Below, one piece after another: positions 1 through 8,585 of a stretch of 51,667 nucleotides of DNA (position 1 is its first letter; each line of letters opens with the position of its first letter). Under the pieces are notes generated by a model. The model searched no databases. It saw nothing but the letters and a program-made list of their open reading frames with translations, and was not told the DNA's origin. This DNA is from an uncultured Clostridia bacterium. Lineage in GTDB: Bacteria > Bacillota > Clostridia > Lachnospirales > Anaerotignaceae. Where the stretch lies: positions 1 to 51,667 of the forward strand of contig CAJUKL010000007.1 of NCBI GenBank assembly GCA_910587195.1, in the 5' to 3' direction. The position numbers and the translations under genes were made by a program.

Positions 1-231
1 GAGAGCAGAGCTCTCAAGGTCTTTCTACGCTTGCAAGCGTGTTTTTGAAGGGGTTTGGGGAAAAACTTTTCACAAGTGAAAAAAGTTTCCCCAAGAACTT
101 CTGACTTTTGTTAAGTTCATAATAAGTCATTTTTTTATTTTTAAACTCAAATTATTATAATTATTACAAAAAATTTTTATGCGGTTACCCTACCGACCGG
201 AGTGAAGCGTAGACCAAAGTTCCCAAGGTTT
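1..231. repeat. Intergenic repeat, copy A (left end outside window)
   Basis: No gene is visible here. Positions 57-190 match 21117-21250 almost base for base, including a large inverted repeat with arms GGGGAAAAACTTTTCAC and GTGAAAAAAGTTTCCCC at 57-92 and the terminal segment AAATTTTTATGCGGTTACCC at 171-190. Positions 1-56 also match the region around 20998-21060 (a GAG..GCTCTCAAGGTC hairpin and a GCTTGCAAGCGTGTTTTTGAA block). A short module reading CCGACCGGAGTGAAGCG follows at 193-209; in copy C the same module lies inside the element, so the family is a mosaic. The left boundary is not in the window. Confidence 0.75.
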
Positions 232-456
232 TTACACAGGAAGCACAAAACTATTGATAAGTTTATCATAACAGCTTTCACATAGGTCAAAATTATCTTC
301 TCTCCCATCTTTTTCTGAAAAATATCCCCATTGTTTTTCTATGTGTAAATGGTCTGCAAAGTATCCATGTTCTTTTTTAATTTCTTTTCCACAACAGTTG
401 CAAAGGACTTTTTCCACTTTTTGGCTATTTGTAATTTCATTTTTATAAATTTTCAT
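232..456 (-). CDS. Small protein with two CxxC knuckles, probably zinc-binding
   Basis: A 74-residue protein of unknown function. I use the internal ATG at 456 because a strong GGGGGAC Shine-Dalgarno lies 8 nt upstream; the longer frame runs back through the divergent neighbour's promoter region. Two cysteine pairs, CNCCGKE near residue 18 and CESCYDKL near residue 60, look like a treble-clef or zinc-ribbon site, with a middle stretch rich in H, D and aromatic residues (HGYFADHLHIEKQWGYF). There is no signal peptide or membrane segment, so it is probably cytoplasmic. It is divergent from the radical SAM gene at 578 and the two share a 121-bp promoter region. Function is not assigned; the zinc site is inferred from cysteine spacing only. 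Confidence 0.7.
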   Translation of the reverse strand: MKIYKNEITNSQKVEKVLCNCCGKEIKKEHGYFADHLHIEKQWGYFSEKDGREDNFDLCESCYDKLINSFVLPV

Positions 457-577
457 TTTTTTTGTCCCCCTTGTCTGTTTATCCTTTATTGACTGTAGTG
501 TAACATAACTTTTTAATTTTTGCACTATTAAAACGCTGGTACATCTGTTAAAATAAACATCAAAAAAGGAGGATATT

Positions 578-1474
578 ATGGATATAAAACATTGTATGAT
601 TTGTCCTAGAAATTGTGGCATAAGTCGTTCTGATGGTGAAAAAGGATATTGTAAAGCGGGTGAATTGCCAAAATGCGCATTGGCTTCTGTACATCATTGG
701 GAGGAACCCCCTATTAGTGGCACAAAAGGCTCTGGTACTGTCTTTTTTTCTTATTGTAATTTAAACTGCGTTTTTTGTCAAAATTATACCATTAGTGCGC
801 AAGGTTTTGGAAAGGAATTAACAATAGAACAGTTAGCAGATGTTTTTTTATCACAGCAAAAAAAGGAAGTTCATAACATTAACTTAGTTTCTCCTACTCA
901 TTTTATTCCACAGATAAAAGAAGCTTTATCTTTAGCAAAGCAAAAAGGATTGCATATTCCGATTGTATATAATACAAATAGTTATGAAAAAGTAGAAAGC
1001 TTAGCTTTATTAGAAGGTTTGATTGATGTTTATTTACCTGATTTTAAATATATTTCTTCTGCTTATAGTAAGACTTATTCTTTTGCGCATGATTATGCAA
1101 AGTATGCCACAAAGGCAATTTTGGAAATGAAAAGACAACAGCCTGAAATGGTGTTTGATAGTAACGGAATATTGCAAAAGGGGGTTATCATACGTCATTT
1201 GGTATTACCTGGTTGTTATAAAGATAGTTTTGCTATATTAGATTGGATAAAGCAAGAATTGGGAGAAGATACTTATGTTTCTGTTTTAAATCAGTATACA
1301 CCAATGTATCGAGCTTCCGAATATAAACAGATTGCACGAAAAACAATGACATTAGAATATCAAAAAGTAGTGGAACATTTTTTTGCCATAGGCTTAAAAA
1401 ATGGATTTATGCAAAAAAGAAATTCGGCTACTTCAGAATACACTCCTATGTTTAATTTGTCTGGCTTACCATAA
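578..1474 (+). CDS. PflX-like radical SAM protein
   Basis: A 298-residue radical SAM protein of the COG1313 / PflX type, often labelled pyruvate formate-lyase activating enzyme-like. The cluster motif C60-x3-C64-x2-C67 (CNLNCVFCQNY) is intact and would bind the [4Fe-4S] cluster that cleaves S-adenosylmethionine. A second cysteine set typical of this family, C6-x2-C9-x3-C13 and C25, lies at the N-terminus (CMICPRNC) and may hold an auxiliary cluster. The length is usual for the family. The start has AAAGGAGG 6 nt upstream. It stands alone, followed by the cupin gene with its own promoter. The substrate is unknown: PflX members are not proven PFL activases and no pfl gene is nearby. Confidence 0.85.
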   Translation: MDIKHCMICPRNCGISRSDGEKGYCKAGELPKCALASVHHWEEPPISGTKGSGTVFFSYCNLNCVFCQNYTISAQGFGKELTIEQLADVFLSQQKKEVHNINLVSPTHFIPQIKEALSLAKQKGLHIPIVYNTNSYEKVESLALLEGLIDVYLPDFKYISSAYSKTYSFAHDYAKYATKAILEMKRQQPEMVFDSNGILQKGVIIRHLVLPGCYKDSFAILDWIKQELGEDTYVSVLNQYTPMYRASEYKQIARKTMTLEYQKVVEHFFAIGLKNGFMQKRNSATSEYTPMFNLSGLP

Positions 1475-1479
1475 CAATG

Positions 1480-1508
1480 TTGCTAAATTTATTGTAATAT
1501 TGTATAAT
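1480..1508 (+). promoter_or_regulatory. Sigma-A promoter for the cupin gene
   Basis: TTGCTA (1480-1485), a 17-nt spacer and a perfect TATAAT (1503-1508) lie 39 nt before the ATG at 1547. It directly follows the PflX-like gene, so the cupin is likely an independent unit. Confidence 0.7.
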
Positions 1509-1546
1509 AAAAGAAATTATTTTACATAGAAAAGAGGGAATATTTT

Positions 1547-1888
1547 ATGGTAAGAAAAGAAAATATTGTAGAAGTAGAAGGATTACGTGGCGGAAAAGGT
1601 TCTGCAGAAATACATCATATTTTGGATAAAGAGGAATTAATGGGACATGGAAAAATGTATGCACGTGTTATTCTTCGTCCTCATAGCAGCATTGGCTGGC
1701 ATCAACATGTAGGTGATACAGAACCTTATTTAATTTTAAAAGGAGAAGGCGTTTTTATTGACAATGACCGCTCTGAAACAGTGGTAAAAGCTGGTGATGT
1801 TTGTGTGATTAATGTAGGTGATTGGCATTCTTTAGAAAATAATACAGATGAAGAATTAGAGATTATGGCATTGGTTATCAATGAATAA
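1547..1888 (+). CDS. Single-domain cupin protein
   Basis: A 113-residue one-domain cupin. Cupin motif 1 is GWHQHVGDTEPY (residues 50-61), giving metal ligands H52, H54 and E59; motif 2, GDVCVINVGDWHSLEN, gives H94. So the full 3-His/1-Glu site is present and a bound divalent metal is expected. Small cupins of this kind act as sugar isomerases, dioxygenases or small-molecule sensors; nothing in the sequence decides which. It has its own promoter at 1480-1508, a GAGGGAA ribosome-binding site and a hairpin terminator at 1924, so it is monocistronic. Confidence 0.8.
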   Translation: MVRKENIVEVEGLRGGKGSAEIHHILDKEELMGHGKMYARVILRPHSSIGWHQHVGDTEPYLILKGEGVFIDNDRSETVVKAGDVCVINVGDWHSLENNTDEELEIMALVINE

Positions 1889-1923
1889 ATAAGAGTGAAA
1901 TTTTCAAGGTTTTTTAACAAGCT

Positions 1924-1953
1924 AAAAGGGAAAACAAAGTTTTCCCTTTTTTA
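1924..1953. terminator. Bidirectional terminator between cupin and comM
   Basis: Stem AAAAGGGAAAAC / GTTTTCCCTTTT with a 3-nt loop and a T-run on the plus side and, by symmetry, on the minus side. It lies between two convergent genes and can serve both. Confidence 0.8.
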
Positions 1954-1960
1954 GTATGTT

Positions 1961-3499
1961 TTATATGATTCCATATTTCCTGTCTAGACTACGGTATTGT
2001 ATTACTTCTGCAATATGTTTTGTTGTAATTTCTGGACAACCCTCCAAATCAGCAACTGTACGGGCAACTTTTAATATTTTATGATATGCTCTTGCACTTA
2101 AATTCATACGTTCAAAAACAGATTGCATTAAAGTTTTTTCTTTTTCGCCAAGTGGACAATATTGTTCAATTTGTGCTGCGCCAAGCTGAGAATTAAAATA
2201 AAAATACTCATTTTTATACCGTTCTAATTGCATTTGTTGTGCTTTTAATACTCTTTCTTTTATTTGTGCAGAAGTTTCCCCAGAAGATAATTGCTCTAAA
2301 GATTCATAAGAAAGGGCAGGTAATTCAACCATTAAATCAATACGGTCAAGGAGTGGTCCACTGATTCGATTATGATATTTTGTAATTTCATTTAAGGAGC
2401 AACGGCAACGGTCACCATCTCCTAAATAACCGCAAGGACAAGGATTCATGGCTGCAATAAGCATAAAATTAGCGGGATAGGTTAGAGTTCCACTGACACG
2501 TGCAATCGTAACCTTTCCATCTTCTAAAGGCTGGCGCATAATTTCCAACGCATTCCTTTGAAATTCCGGTAACTCATCTAAAAATAAGACACCATTATGT
2601 GCTAATGATATTTCACCGGGTCGTGGAATCCGACCACCTCCTGTAAGTGCAGAAGCAGAAATAGTATGATGAGGAGAGCGGAAAGGTCTTTGACGAATTA
2701 AGGTATTTTTGGATTGTAGTAATCCAGATACACTATATATTTTAGTAATTTCAATGCTTTCTTCAAAAGTTAAATCTGGTAATATAGTAGAAAGCCTTTT
2801 TGCAAGCATTGTTTTACCTGTTCCGGGAGGGCCAATTAATAATGCATTATGGGTACCACTTGCAGCAATTTCTAATGCTCTTTTTGCATTTTCCTGTCCT
2901 TTTACATCAGAGAAATCTACCATATGACTTTGTTCTAATTCTTTTGAAAAAAGAGATTCAAAATCAACAACAAAAGGTGCAATTTTTTTTGTCCCTTGCA
3001 AAAAGAAAAGGACTTCTTTTAAATGGGAAACAGGATATACTTTCATCCCTTTTACAAGAGCAGCTTCTTCTGCATTTTCGGCAGGAACAATGCAATGTGA
3101 AATTCCGTTTTGTATTGCATGATATACCATAGGAAGCACACCATTCACGGGACGCACAGAGCCATCTAAGGATAATTCCCCTAAAATCAATATTTTTTCT
3201 GTAACAGAAGGAGAAAAAAGTTCCATACAGCATAAAATACCAATTGCGATTGGTAAATCAAAAGCAGGGCCTTCTTTTTTCATATGTGCAGGTGCTAAAT
3301 TAACGGTAATCCGTTTGACAGGAAAAGTAAATCCTGAATTTTTAATAGCCGTTCTGACACGTTCTCTGGATTCTTTTACGGCAGAATCTGGCAGACCTAC
3401 TAAATCAAAGACTGGTAAACCATTGCTTAAATCTACTTCTACATCAACAAGGTATCCGTCAATTCCCATAATTCCGCTGCTTATTATTTTTGAAAGCAT
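1961..3499 (-). CDS. comM: ComM/YifB-family Mg-chelatase-like AAA+ ATPase
   Basis: A 512-residue protein of the YifB/ComM family, a hexameric AAA+ helicase that in Haemophilus and Vibrio drives branch migration during natural transformation. The N-terminal ChlI-type domain spans about residues 20-145, Walker A is GPPGTGKT (223-230), Walker B is GVLFLDELPEF, and the cysteine-rich MNPCPCGYLGDGDRCRC signature follows. A C-terminal Mg-chelatase domain ends the protein. I start at the ATG at 3499, with GGAGGGGG just upstream; the longer frame adds 67 residues of implausible hydrophobic sequence that covers the promoter. dprA, a second DNA-uptake gene, is nearby on the other strand, but this family also occurs in bacteria not known to be competent. 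Confidence 0.92.
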   Translation of the reverse strand: MLSKIISSGIMGIDGYLVDVEVDLSNGLPVFDLVGLPDSAVKESRERVRTAIKNSGFTFPVKRITVNLAPAHMKKEGPAFDLPIAIGILCCMELFSPSVTEKILILGELSLDGSVRPVNGVLPMVYHAIQNGISHCIVPAENAEEAALVKGMKVYPVSHLKEVLFFLQGTKKIAPFVVDFESLFSKELEQSHMVDFSDVKGQENAKRALEIAASGTHNALLIGPPGTGKTMLAKRLSTILPDLTFEESIEITKIYSVSGLLQSKNTLIRQRPFRSPHHTISASALTGGGRIPRPGEISLAHNGVLFLDELPEFQRNALEIMRQPLEDGKVTIARVSGTLTYPANFMLIAAMNPCPCGYLGDGDRCRCSLNEITKYHNRISGPLLDRIDLMVELPALSYESLEQLSSGETSAQIKERVLKAQQMQLERYKNEYFYFNSQLGAAQIEQYCPLGEKEKTLMQSVFERMNLSARAYHKILKVARTVADLEGCPEITTKHIAEVIQYRSLDRKYGII

Positions 3500-3536
3500 T
3501 TTATTTTCCCCCTCCGATATAAGATAATCTTTTTCC

Positions 3537-3565
3537 ATAATAACAGTATTTTTACTATTTTTCAA
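3537..3565 (-). promoter_or_regulatory. Sigma-A promoter for comM
   Basis: On the minus strand, TTGAAA (3565-3560), 17-nt spacer, TATTAT (3542-3537), 38 bp before the comM ATG at 3499. This supports the short start of comM. Confidence 0.6.
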
Positions 3566-3645
3566 CAAAAAAAGGGGATATGTATGGCAGTTTTGCGTAG
3601 AATATGCTATGATGATGTGAAAAATAAAAAATAGGGGGAAGTAAA

Positions 3646-4227
3646 ATGAAATTGGTTTTATTTTGTATGATGATTTCTTTTTTATTATCAGGGTGTACAC
3701 CTACAGAACCAGAAGAAGTACCACAAACAGAAACGGTAGCGCCAACAATATCAATGGAACAAAACACTTTTAAAGAAGAAAAGAAATTTGGTACATATGA
3801 GGTATCTGACAACTGGGTTTTTTTAGAAAATTATTCTGGAGAAGAAAGTGCTTATTATGCTAAAAATGGGGAAGAAATTACAAACCAAACAAGCTATATT
3901 GCGGTGGAATATCGTCAAAATCAATATACAAAAGAAGAATATGATACACTTGTTTCTGCAATTTTATATCAATTAAAATTAGAATTAAAAGAGGAGTTAT
4001 ATCATAATTTGATAACAGAATCTTTTACTTCAAAAAATGGTTATTCTGTTTTTCGAGTAGAGTCAAATGACCAGCAAAATGAATTTGATGTAAAAACAAC
4101 ACAATATTATATTGCAGGAGAAAAAGCGCATGTTTTAGTACAGGTAACAAATTTTGGACAAGAAAATATAGAGGAAATAGCAAAAAATATTGTCGAAAGT
4201 TTTGTATGGAGAGAAATAACAATATAA
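3646..4227 (+). CDS. Predicted lipoprotein of unknown function
   Basis: A 193-residue protein with a short signal peptide and a lipobox ending LLSGC, so C17 would be lipidated and the mature protein held on the outer face of the membrane. A threonine/glutamate-rich linker follows (about residues 18-50), then a compact domain of about 140 residues rich in Y, E and N, ending in FVWREITI. I do not recognise the domain; its beta-rich pattern around IAVEYRQNQYTKEEYDTL is similar to small stress or PsbP-like lipoproteins of clostridia, but this is a guess. The ribosome-binding site is GGGGGAAGTAAA. It is monocistronic, with a terminator at 4240. Confidence 0.75.
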   Translation: MKLVLFCMMISFLLSGCTPTEPEEVPQTETVAPTISMEQNTFKEEKKFGTYEVSDNWVFLENYSGEESAYYAKNGEEITNQTSYIAVEYRQNQYTKEEYDTLVSAILYQLKLELKEELYHNLITESFTSKNGYSVFRVESNDQQNEFDVKTTQYYIAGEKAHVLVQVTNFGQENIEEIAKNIVESFVWREITI

Positions 4228-4239
4228 AAAAATAATTTG

Positions 4240-4290
4240 AAAAACCTTCCTTAAGTTATATTTTTAAATATAAAAGGAGGTTTTTATTAA
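4240..4290 (+). terminator. Terminator after the lipoprotein gene
   Basis: AAAAACCT(T)CCTT pairs with AAAAGGAGGTTTTT across an AT-rich loop, with the T-run at 4281-4285. Confidence 0.6.
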
Positions 4291-4320
4291 TATATAATAT
4301 AAGTTTCAAAAAAATTTATA

Positions 4321-4349
4321 TTGAATTTATTTGAAAAAGGTTTTATGAT
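4321..4349 (+). promoter_or_regulatory. Likely promoter for dprA
   Basis: TTGAAT (4321-4326), 17-nt spacer, TATGAT (4344-4349), about 50 nt before the dprA start. An overlapping alternative is TTGAAA (4331-4336) with TAGATT (4354-4359). Confidence 0.5.
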
Positions 4350-4397
4350 AGGATAGATTTCGTATTTATGACACTATTTTAGAAAGGAGATACAATT

Positions 4398-5489
4398 TTG
4401 GAAGAATATTACATGATGTGGCTTTCTCGTATTCCTAATCTAGGTGTTCATAAAGTGTTAGACTTATTGGAACATTTTGGTACAGCAGAAGCGATTTGGA
4501 AGGCTTCTTTTAGTGAATTACGTGAAGTAAAAGGAATGGGTACTTTTTACTGTAGAGCAGTACAATATGCTAAAAATGAGGCACAGTTGGAAGAATGGAT
4601 AGGGGAGTTAGAAGAAAAAGATATTCGTTTTATTTCTATTAAAAGTCCAGAATACCCTTATCTGTTAAAACAAATTTATGACCCACCCATTGGTTTTTAT
4701 ATGAAGGGAGTTTTGCCAGAGGATGACATTGATAAAGTAAGTGTTGTTGGTGCAAGAAGATGTTCTCATTATGGAGCTTCTGTAGCATATAAATTAACAA
4801 AGGATTTAGCAAGCGCAAATATTGTAATTGTTAGTGGCATGGCAACAGGAATTGATGGAATTGCACATAAAGGTGTGCTGGACGGGGGTGGACAAACTAT
4901 AGCAGTATTAGGTACAGGTGTAGATGTTTGTTATCCAGTGGAACATAAAGAACTGAGAGAACGTATTATAGAAAATGGCTGTGTTATTTCAGAATATCCA
5001 CCCCAAACAAAAGCGCATCCGCAAAGATTTCCAAAAAGAAATCGTATTATTGCTGGTTTATCTCCTATGACCATTGTAATAGAAGCGGGCAAAAAAAGTG
5101 GCACCTTTATCACTGCAGACCAAGCATTGGATAATGGTAGAGAAGTGTTTGTAGTACCAGGCAATGTTACAAGTGCCTTGAGTGAAGGAACAAATAACTT
5201 GATTAAACAAGGTTGTCCTATTATTACAAACTTTGAAGATGTGCTTGCAGCACTAGGAATTGCTTTTACAGAAAATGAAAAACAGTCCTTACAAAAACAC
5301 ATGACAGAAAATATGGAACAGGAAGAAAAAGAAGTCTATCGTTGTATTCAACAAGAACCAATTAATGCAGAAACGATTAGCAGAATATTAAAAAGAAATA
5401 TACAGGAAGTACAGTATTCGTTGACCTTGTTGGAAATTATGGGACGAATACAAAAATTGCCTCAACTGGGCTATATTAGAAAATATTAA
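4398..5489 (+). CDS. dprA: DNA processing protein DprA
   Basis: A 363-residue DprA/Smf protein, which loads RecA on incoming single-stranded DNA. The extended Rossmann fold shows SVVGARRCSHYG (115-126), SGMATGIDGIAHKG (146-159), GTGVDVCYP and FPKRNRIIAGLS. An N-terminal helix-hairpin-helix region (about 1-60) and a C-terminal winged-helix domain (about 305-360) complete the usual architecture. The start is TTG at 4398, chosen because AAAGGAGA is 7-8 nt upstream; the next ATG (residue 6) is too far from it. It is followed 13 bp later by topA, a pairing common in Firmicutes. DprA is kept in many bacteria that are not known to be transformable. Confidence 0.95.
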   Translation: MEEYYMMWLSRIPNLGVHKVLDLLEHFGTAEAIWKASFSELREVKGMGTFYCRAVQYAKNEAQLEEWIGELEEKDIRFISIKSPEYPYLLKQIYDPPIGFYMKGVLPEDDIDKVSVVGARRCSHYGASVAYKLTKDLASANIVIVSGMATGIDGIAHKGVLDGGGQTIAVLGTGVDVCYPVEHKELRERIIENGCVISEYPPQTKAHPQRFPKRNRIIAGLSPMTIVIEAGKKSGTFITADQALDNGREVFVVPGNVTSALSEGTNNLIKQGCPIITNFEDVLAALGIAFTENEKQSLQKHMTENMEQEEKEVYRCIQQEPINAETISRILKRNIQEVQYSLTLLEIMGRIQKLPQLGYIRKY

Positions 5490-5502
5490 GAGGTGATGGT
5501 GA

Positions 5503-7617
5503 ATGGCGGAAAAAAAAGAAGTGGAAAAACCAAAAAAAGCAAAAGAAACAAAAAAACATCTTGTAATTGTAGAATCTCCAGCGAAAGCAAAGACCATTAA
5601 AAAATTTTTGGGAAATACGTATAAAATAGAGGCATCTATGGGACACGTTAGAGATTTACCCAAAAGTCAACTGGGGATTGATATGGAACATGATTATGAA
5701 CCCAAATATATTACTATTCGAGGAAAGGGGCAGTTATTAAGTAAGCTAAGAAAAGAAGCACATGCTGCTGATAAAGTTTATTTGGCAACAGACCCTGACC
5801 GAGAAGGAGAAGCCATCAGTTGGCATTTGCTTCATGCTTTGGATTTAAAAGAAAAACCAATTAGTCGTATTACTTTTAATGAAATTACAAAAAATGCAGT
5901 AAAAAAGTCCATTTCAGAAGCAAGAGAAATAGATATGGATTTAGTAAATGCACAACAGGCAAGAAGAATCCTTGATAGAATGGTAGGATATACTATCAGT
6001 GATTTACTTTGGCAAAAAGTAAAGGGAAGATTAAGCGCAGGACGTGTACAATCTGTAGCATTAAGAATTATTTGCGATAGAGAAGAAGAAATCAATAGTT
6101 TTATTCCAGAAGAATATTGGAGCATTGTGGCATATTTAACAGATGACCATAAAAATGAAATAGAAGCAAAGTTTTATGGCACAGATGAGCAAAAAATAGA
6201 ACTGCATAACCAACAGCAAACAGAAAAAATTGTAGAAGAAATAAAAACAGAAGAATTTGTAGTGGAAGAAGTAAAACAGGGCACAAGGATTAAAAAGCCA
6301 GTAGCACCTTTTACTACAAGCACTTTACAACAGGAAGCCAGCAAACATTTGAATATGACAACACAAAAAACAATGATGGTTGCGCAACAACTTTATGAAG
6401 GGGTAGATATTAAAGGAGAAGGAACAGTTGGTCTGGTATCTTATATCAGAACAGATTCCTTCCGTATTTCTGATGAGGCTTATGAAAATGTAGTGCAGTT
6501 TATTTATGACACTTATGGAAAAGAATATGTCAATGAGAAAAGAGTCATTTATAAGTCGAAAGGAAAAACGCAAGATGCGCATGAAGCAATCCGTCCAACA
6601 AGTGTGTCCCGTACACCGGAGAGCTTAAAAGAATCTTTGTCAAAAGACCAATATAAATTATATAAATTGATTTGGGAAAGATTTGTTGCAAGCCAAATGG
6701 CACCTGCTGTTTATGATACTTTATCTATAAAAATAAAGTGTAAATATCAATTTCGGACAGGCGGCTCTGTATTAAGGTTTGAAGGATTTTTAAAAGTTTA
6801 TAACTATAACAAAGAAGAAACAGAAAAGATTGTAAAACTAGAAAAAGGACAAAAATTACAACAAAAAGAAATCAAGCCTTTACAGCATTTTACACAGCCT
6901 CCCGCAAGATTTACAGATGCCTCTCTTGTCAAAACTCTGGAAGAAATTGGCGTAGGACGACCAAGCACCTATGCACCTACTTTAACAACTATACAAGCAA
7001 GAAATTATGTAACAAAGGAAGGAAAGAATCTTTTTCCAACAGAGTTAGGAGAAATTGTAAATGATATTATGAAAAATTATTTTGCAGATATTGTAGACAT
7101 TAATTTTACAGCAACAATGGAAGACAAATTAGATGCAGTAGAAGAAGGCAAAGGAGAATGGAAGCAAATTATTCGAGAGTTTTATCCACCATTCCACCAA
7201 GAAGTATTAGACGCTACTGAAAAGTTAGAAAAGGTCACAATTCAGGATGAAGTGACAGATATTATCTGTGAAAAATGTGGTAGAAATATGGTGATTAAAT
7301 ATGGTCGTTATGGAAAATTTCTTGCTTGTCCAGGTTTCCCGGAATGTCATAATGCAAAGCCTTTTTATGAAAATGCAGGCGTAAATTGTCCGGAATGTGG
7401 CGGAAAAGTATTGATTAAAAAAACAAAAAAAGGACGAAAATATTTTGGCTGTGAAAACCATCCAGAATGTAATTTTATGTCATGGAATAAGCCAACTGGA
7501 GAAAAATGTCCTCGTTGTGGTCATTTTATGGAGGAAAAGGGAAAGAAAAATACAAAAATTGTTTGTTCTAACATACAGTGCGGCTATGTAGAAGAAAAAG
7601 AGGAAAAAGAAGAATAA
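5503..7617 (+). CDS. topA: DNA topoisomerase I
   Basis: A 704-residue type IA topoisomerase that relaxes negative supercoils. The TOPRIM domain starts at HLVIVESPAKAKTIKKFL (about residue 19) and has the DPDREGEAISWH acidic motif; the catalytic tyrosine is Y314 in SYIRTDS. The C-terminus (about 583-700) holds three four-cysteine zinc fingers: CEKCGRN...CPGFPEC, CPECGGK...CENHPEC and CPRCGHF...CSNIQC, the last with shorter spacing. A lysine-rich N-terminal tail of about 18 residues is typical of clostridial forms. It is 13 bp behind dprA and probably co-transcribed. codY, which often follows topA in Clostridia, is not here. Confidence 0.96.
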   Translation: MAEKKEVEKPKKAKETKKHLVIVESPAKAKTIKKFLGNTYKIEASMGHVRDLPKSQLGIDMEHDYEPKYITIRGKGQLLSKLRKEAHAADKVYLATDPDREGEAISWHLLHALDLKEKPISRITFNEITKNAVKKSISEAREIDMDLVNAQQARRILDRMVGYTISDLLWQKVKGRLSAGRVQSVALRIICDREEEINSFIPEEYWSIVAYLTDDHKNEIEAKFYGTDEQKIELHNQQQTEKIVEEIKTEEFVVEEVKQGTRIKKPVAPFTTSTLQQEASKHLNMTTQKTMMVAQQLYEGVDIKGEGTVGLVSYIRTDSFRISDEAYENVVQFIYDTYGKEYVNEKRVIYKSKGKTQDAHEAIRPTSVSRTPESLKESLSKDQYKLYKLIWERFVASQMAPAVYDTLSIKIKCKYQFRTGGSVLRFEGFLKVYNYNKEETEKIVKLEKGQKLQQKEIKPLQHFTQPPARFTDASLVKTLEEIGVGRPSTYAPTLTTIQARNYVTKEGKNLFPTELGEIVNDIMKNYFADIVDINFTATMEDKLDAVEEGKGEWKQIIREFYPPFHQEVLDATEKLEKVTIQDEVTDIICEKCGRNMVIKYGRYGKFLACPGFPECHNAKPFYENAGVNCPECGGKVLIKKTKKGRKYFGCENHPECNFMSWNKPTGEKCPRCGHFMEEKGKKNTKIVCSNIQCGYVEEKEEKEE

Positions 7618-7652
7618 TCATAAAAAAATTCAAATAATATCACCACAATGTA

Positions 7653-7687
7653 TTGACATATTGTTGCATATTATGATATTATCATAA
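7653..7687 (+). promoter_or_regulatory. Promoter with a perfect 17-bp palindrome over the -10
   Basis: TTGACA (7653-7658), 18-nt spacer, TATTAT (7677-7682). The -10 lies inside a perfect palindrome TTATGATATTATCATAA at 7671-7687 (8-bp arms, 1-bp centre). A dimeric repressor bound there would block RNA polymerase; no repressor gene is adjacent. Confidence 0.65.
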
Positions 7688-7710
7688 TAAATAAATAAAG
7701 GATGTTTTTA

Positions 7711-8238
7711 ATGGAATTTTTAAAAAGAGTGACAGCTTTAAGTGTTGCAGTTTGCTTATCATCAACAGGAGTAAGTATGGTAAGTGCAAAGGAAATAAAT
7801 ACTCAATCACAATGTGCGACGTGTAAAAATTTGGATGAAATGATGCAAAATAGAAGTGCTGGACCCTGGTTTGGTGATGTAAGTGAGGATTTTAAAATTT
7901 ATATTCCATCCGGTAAAGAAAATCAAACAACAGCTAGAATATTATCTATTTTGATGACTGTAACAGCACCTTTTATTGAATCTAAAATAGCTCAGGCTTT
8001 TTTAGGTGGCACAGCTGCATTTCTTGCTATGACAGATGACACAGGATATCCATCAAGAACATATTATGGTACTATTGCTAAGTATTACCGAGAAATTGAA
8101 ATTGGAGGAGAATTTTCTCATTTTGAAACAATGATTATCATTAATGTTTATAATGATAAAGCTCATAAAGACTGTATTTATAGAGATACACAAATTTATG
8201 AAGGTCAAATGATGATGAGATTGAATAGTAATGAATAA
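7711..8238 (+). CDS. Secreted protein of unknown function
   Basis: About 175 residues with a signal peptide (KR near the N-terminus, a hydrophobic core, then VSMVSAKEIN, so cleavage near SAK). I start at the ATG at 7711 because AAAGGA ends 8 nt before it; the ATG at 7702 overlaps that site. The mature part begins with a CATCKN pair, has an alanine-rich hydrophobic stretch (about 95-115) and ends with a polar region rich in Y, E, D and methionine, including a lone cysteine in KDCIYRD. I recognise no family. It overlaps the following membrane-protein gene by 8 bp, so the two are translated together. A small secreted protein with a tiny membrane partner resembles bacteriocin/immunity pairs in layout only. 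Confidence 0.7.
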   Translation: MEFLKRVTALSVAVCLSSTGVSMVSAKEINTQSQCATCKNLDEMMQNRSAGPWFGDVSEDFKIYIPSGKENQTTARILSILMTVTAPFIESKIAQAFLGGTAAFLAMTDDTGYPSRTYYGTIAKYYREIEIGGEFSHFETMIIINVYNDKAHKDCIYRDTQIYEGQMMMRLNSNE

Positions 8239-8500
8239 AAAATATTGGTTAAAAATAATACAATCTATATTTTGTGTTGCTATTATGGCTATGATTGCTT
8301 TTGGTAACTTTTCAGTTATTGCCATTTGTTTTTTAGAAATATTATTTGTACTGTCTGTTGCTTATCCTACCATAACAAAACATATGAGGAAAATCAAAGA
8401 ACAGATAGAAGATAAACGAGAATTGATAAAAGATATATTGTTTATTGTATTATTTTATTTGATTATGATAATGATAGTAATTTATAAAAGTATTACTTAA
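8231..8500 (+). CDS. Small two-helix membrane protein
   Basis: An 89-residue protein with hydrophobic helices at about residues 9-43 (long enough for one or two passes) and 66-86, separated by a charged segment (KHMRKIKEQIEDKRELIKD). The first helix region begins after a basic N-terminus (MNKKYWLK). No family is recognised. Its start overlaps the end of the secreted-protein gene by 8 bp, and a terminator follows at 8505, so these two genes form a closed two-gene unit placed between topA and rpsB. Confidence 0.65.
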   Translation: MNKKYWLKIIQSIFCVAIMAMIAFGNFSVIAICFLEILFVLSVAYPTITKHMRKIKEQIEDKRELIKDILFIVLFYLIMIMIVIYKSIT

Positions 8501-8504
8501 TATC

Positions 8505-8547
8505 GAAAAAAAGAGGTCATATTTATATATTGTGGCTTCTTTTTTTA
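8505..8547 (+). terminator. Terminator after the secreted/membrane pair
   Basis: AAAAAAAGAGGTCA pairs with TGTGGCTTCTTTTTTT (two G-T pairs) and ends in seven T. Confidence 0.75.
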
Positions 8548-8585
8548 TGTAGAATAAAAAATTTACAAAATTTGAAATAAAATAG

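Noticed and set aside
3500..3700. Long N-terminal extension of the ComM frame
   Set aside because: The extra 67 residues cover a promoter and a ribosome-binding site and have no match to the family N-terminus.
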